14,156 nt of DNA from an uncultured Clostridia bacterium (GTDB lineage Bacteria; Bacillota; Clostridia; UMGS1883), in contig CANRHW010000017.1 in NCBI GenBank assembly GCA_947630525.1, positions 1 through 14,156 of the forward strand, in the 5' to 3' direction. The notes beneath the pieces were generated by a model that ran no database searches, had not been told where the DNA came from, and saw nothing but the letters and a program-made list of their open reading frames with translations. Below, in pieces: positions 12,202 through 14,156 of this stretch. Every line of letters starts with the position of its first letter. Within the stretch, counting starts at the first letter, position 1. A program made the translations under genes and the position numbers.

Positions 12202-14156
12202 ATGGATAAAATATCTGAACTTTATCCCAATTTAAAGGGCTTTGACAGGCCTGATGAAAAGGTCACTGACTTTATATGCGGCCTTGGGGTGCAGACGGAA
12301 AATATTGTGGCCGCCGCCCGCAGCGATCTTGGGCCGGACGGCCTTTATGCCGACGTTTGGCTGTTGGCCGAGGAAAAGCGCCTTATCGTGGCCCGGCCTG
12401 ACAGCGGGGCCTTTGAAACCTACGGTTTTGACGAATGGGAGATACGGCTGGAAAATTACCTCACCACCGGGGCCGTGCTGGCCGTGTGCGGCGACCGTGA
12501 GCTGGTGGCCGCCGCCTTTACCGATACCTGCGGCAAAACCGTAGGCAATATCTGCCGGGTTTGCGAACGCCTGCGCGACGGGAAGCCTCTTTCCGACGAG
12601 GATTTTCACCGGGGCGAGGAAGACCGGGTCTGCCCCAAGTGTGGCACCCCTTATCAGAAAGGCAGGCGCACCTGCCCGAAGTGCCAGAGCAAAAAGAAGC
12701 TTTTTATGCGCGTGCTGGGCTATATGCCCCGTTATAAAAAGGAATTGGCCATGGTCATGGGTATGGTGGTGCTCAGCAGCCTTATCGGCCTGCTGCGCCC
12801 CTACCTCAGCGGCAGCACCCTCTATGACCAGGTGCTGACCGAGGGCGGCAGATATTACGGAAAAATCTTGCCCTTCGTGCTGCTGATGATAGGGCTGGAG
12901 CTGCTGACCCTGGCTGTGAACATAATTCAGGGCCGCGTAGGAGCCGCGGTCTCCAGTAAAATAGTTTACGACATCAAGAGTGAGGTCTTTGGGGCCATGC
13001 AAAACCTGAGCATGAGCTTCTTCAACTCCAAGCATACCGGCAACCTGATGAACCGCGTCAATTCCGACGCCCTTGACATTCAGTACTTTCTCAACGACGG
13101 TATGCCGCAGTTTATCATCAACGCTATCACGATTATCGGTATCGGCGGCGTTGTGCTTGTTTCAAATCCACTGCTGGCGCTGCTGATAATGCTGCCCATA
13201 CCCTTTATCGTTTTCATAATCCGTAAGGTGATACCCAAATTCAACCGCTTCAAGTGGATAGGCTGGCACAAATCGAGCAAGCTTAACAGCGTAATTAACG
13301 ACGCTCTGCTGGGCGTCCGTGTGGTTAAGGCCTTCGGCAAGGAGCAAAGCGAAATAAGCCGGTTTGAAAACGCCACTCAGGAGCTTTACGACGTTCGGGT
13401 GAAGGAGGGCCTTATGTCCGCCCGAATTTTCCCGCTGCTGAACTACCTTATGACCATAGGCGGCCTGTTCGTCTGGGGCCTGGGCGGCTGGCAGGTTCTG
13501 AAAGGGGATATGTCCTTTGGCACGCTGATGACCTTTGTGGGCTACATAGGTATGCTTTACGCGCCGATCAACTTTATGATACGCACCTATGACTGGTGGG
13601 CCAACTGTATGAACAGCGCCCAGCGCATATTTGAGATAATCGACCGCCGCACCGACGTGCCGGAGGCCCGCGACCCCGTGGACATAGGCCGCATAAAGGG
13701 CGAGGTTGAGCTGTGTGACGTGACCTTTGCTTATGAGGCGAACAAAAACGTTCTGCACAATGTGAGCTTCCACGTTATGCCCGGCGAGATGATTGGCCTT
13801 GTGGGCCACAGCGGCGCCGGCAAGTCCACCATAACCAATATAATCACCCGGCTTTACGATGTGACCGAGGGCGAGATACTCATAGACGGCGTTAACATAA
13901 AAAAGATACGCCAAAAGGACCTCCACGGTCAGATAGGCATGGTTTTGCAGGATACCTTCCTTTTCAACGGCACCATTGCGGAAAACATCGCCTATGCTAA
14001 GCCCGACGCGTCTATGGAGGAGATAGTCCGGGCGGCCAAACTGGCCAACGCCCATGATTTTATAATGAAGCTGCCCGATGGCTATGAAACTGAGATAGGC
14101 CGGCGCAAGACCAATCTCAGCGGCGGCGAGCGGCAGCGTATCTCCATCGCCCGGGC
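12202..14156 (+). CDS. ABC exporter (fused permease-ATPase) with N-terminal zinc-ribbon extension, partial at the right edge
   Basis: The frame is open from the ATG at 12202 (GGAGG 8 bases upstream) to the window end, 651 codons, with the 3' end missing. Residues 1-165 are an extra domain: a 'DVWLLAEEKRLIVARPD' strand pattern resembling a small PH-like domain, then C118-x-x-C121 and a zinc ribbon C144PKC147/C158PKC161. Residues about 170-470 are the six-helix type 1 exporter membrane domain, with 'NSKHTGNLMNRVNSDA' and 'GVRVVKAFGKE' coupling-helix patterns. The ATPase domain shows Walker A 'GHSGAGKST' (535-543), Q-loop 'GMVLQDTFLFNGTIAENI', and signature 'LSGGERQ' (639-645); Walker B and the H-loop lie beyond the edge. 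It is probably one half of a homo- or heterodimeric lipid, drug or peptide exporter; the substrate cannot be told. A partner gene may follow outside the window. Confidence 0.93.
   Translation, partial: MDKISELYPNLKGFDRPDEKVTDFICGLGVQTENIVAAARSDLGPDGLYADVWLLAEEKRLIVARPDSGAFETYGFDEWEIRLENYLTTGAVLAVCGDRELVAAAFTDTCGKTVGNICRVCERLRDGKPLSDEDFHRGEEDRVCPKCGTPYQKGRRTCPKCQSKKKLFMRVLGYMPRYKKELAMVMGMVVLSSLIGLLRPYLSGSTLYDQVLTEGGRYYGKILPFVLLMIGLELLTLAVNIIQGRVGAAVSSKIVYDIKSEVFGAMQNLSMSFFNSKHTGNLMNRVNSDALDIQYFLNDGMPQFIINAITIIGIGGVVLVSNPLLALLIMLPIPFIVFIIRKVIPKFNRFKWIGWHKSSKLNSVINDALLGVRVVKAFGKEQSEISRFENATQELYDVRVKEGLMSARIFPLLNYLMTIGGLFVWGLGGWQVLKGDMSFGTLMTFVGYIGMLYAPINFMIRTYDWWANCMNSAQRIFEIIDRRTDVPEARDPVDIGRIKGEVELCDVTFAYEANKNVLHNVSFHVMPGEMIGLVGHSGAGKSTITNIITRLYDVTEGEILIDGVNIKKIRQKDLHGQIGMVLQDTFLFNGTIAENIAYAKPDASMEEIVRAAKLANAHDFIMKLPDGYETEIGRRKTNLSGGERQRISIAR

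Noticed and set aside
12232..14055. Long minus-strand frames (12232-13035 and 13162-14055) opposite the ABC exporter
   Set aside because: Low-complexity His/Gly/Ala-rich translations mirroring the codon use of the exporter; the plus frame is continuous and carries all exporter motifs.
1..14156. CRISPR array, prophage, transposon or toxin-antitoxin system
   Set aside because: No regularly spaced repeats, no transposase, integrase or phage gene, no terminal inverted repeats around a cargo, and no small gene pair of that type were found.

Overview
The window reads as ordinary chromosome of a moderately GC-rich, endospore-forming member of the Clostridia, most likely a gut Oscillospiraceae-type bacterium. 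This rests on gene content: a YlmC/YmxH sporulation protein, the sporulation sigma factor SigH, the [FeFe]-hydrogenase maturase HydF, a DUF6273 surface protein and BspA-type leucine-rich repeats. Genus and species cannot be read from the sequence. I see no prophage, insertion sequence, CRISPR array or recognisable defence locus.

Layout. (1) Positions 1-87, minus strand: the start of a gene running off the left edge, probably an AMP-forming acyl-CoA synthetase, with a good promoter at 132-160. Divergent from it is ylmC/ymxH (216-455). (2) A perfect consensus sigma-A promoter (447-475) sits across the end of ylmC. It should drive an anchored surface protein with two DUF6273 domains (520-2601) and the overlapping hydF (2582-3796). 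(3) A separate strong promoter (3857-3885) overlaps an inverted repeat and drives an Na+/alanine-type symporter (3917-5977). The symporter carries an unusual secreted leucine-rich-repeat domain at its N-terminus. (4) Positions 5978-6394 contain no convincing gene but are densely structured: a perfect 11-bp hairpin, a three-way-junction fold closed by a 14-bp stem, a terminator-like hairpin with eight T's, and the terminator of the gene arriving from the right. This is a candidate small RNA or a dispersed structured repeat. (5) On the minus strand, sigH (6828-7466), tRNA-Gly(CCC) (6743-6816) and a small double zinc-ribbon protein (6395-6664) follow one another and may share a transcript. (6) On the plus strand, divergent from sigH, come rqcH (7719-9479), dxs (9463-11307) and tlyA (11304-12080). 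These are overlapping genes for ribosome rescue, isoprenoid precursor synthesis and rRNA methylation. (7) Last is an ABC exporter (12202 to beyond the right edge) with an N-terminal extension ending in a zinc ribbon.

Most of the window is housekeeping. The parts worth a second look are the LRR-symporter fusion, the structured intergenic region at 6052-6287, the sigH/tRNA-Gly arrangement, the zinc-ribbon exporter, and several cis elements: the promoter made from the last two ylmC codons, the inverted repeats at the symporter and sigH promoters, and a T10 tract inside the rqcH promoter spacer. I do not see a complete undescribed multi-gene system here.
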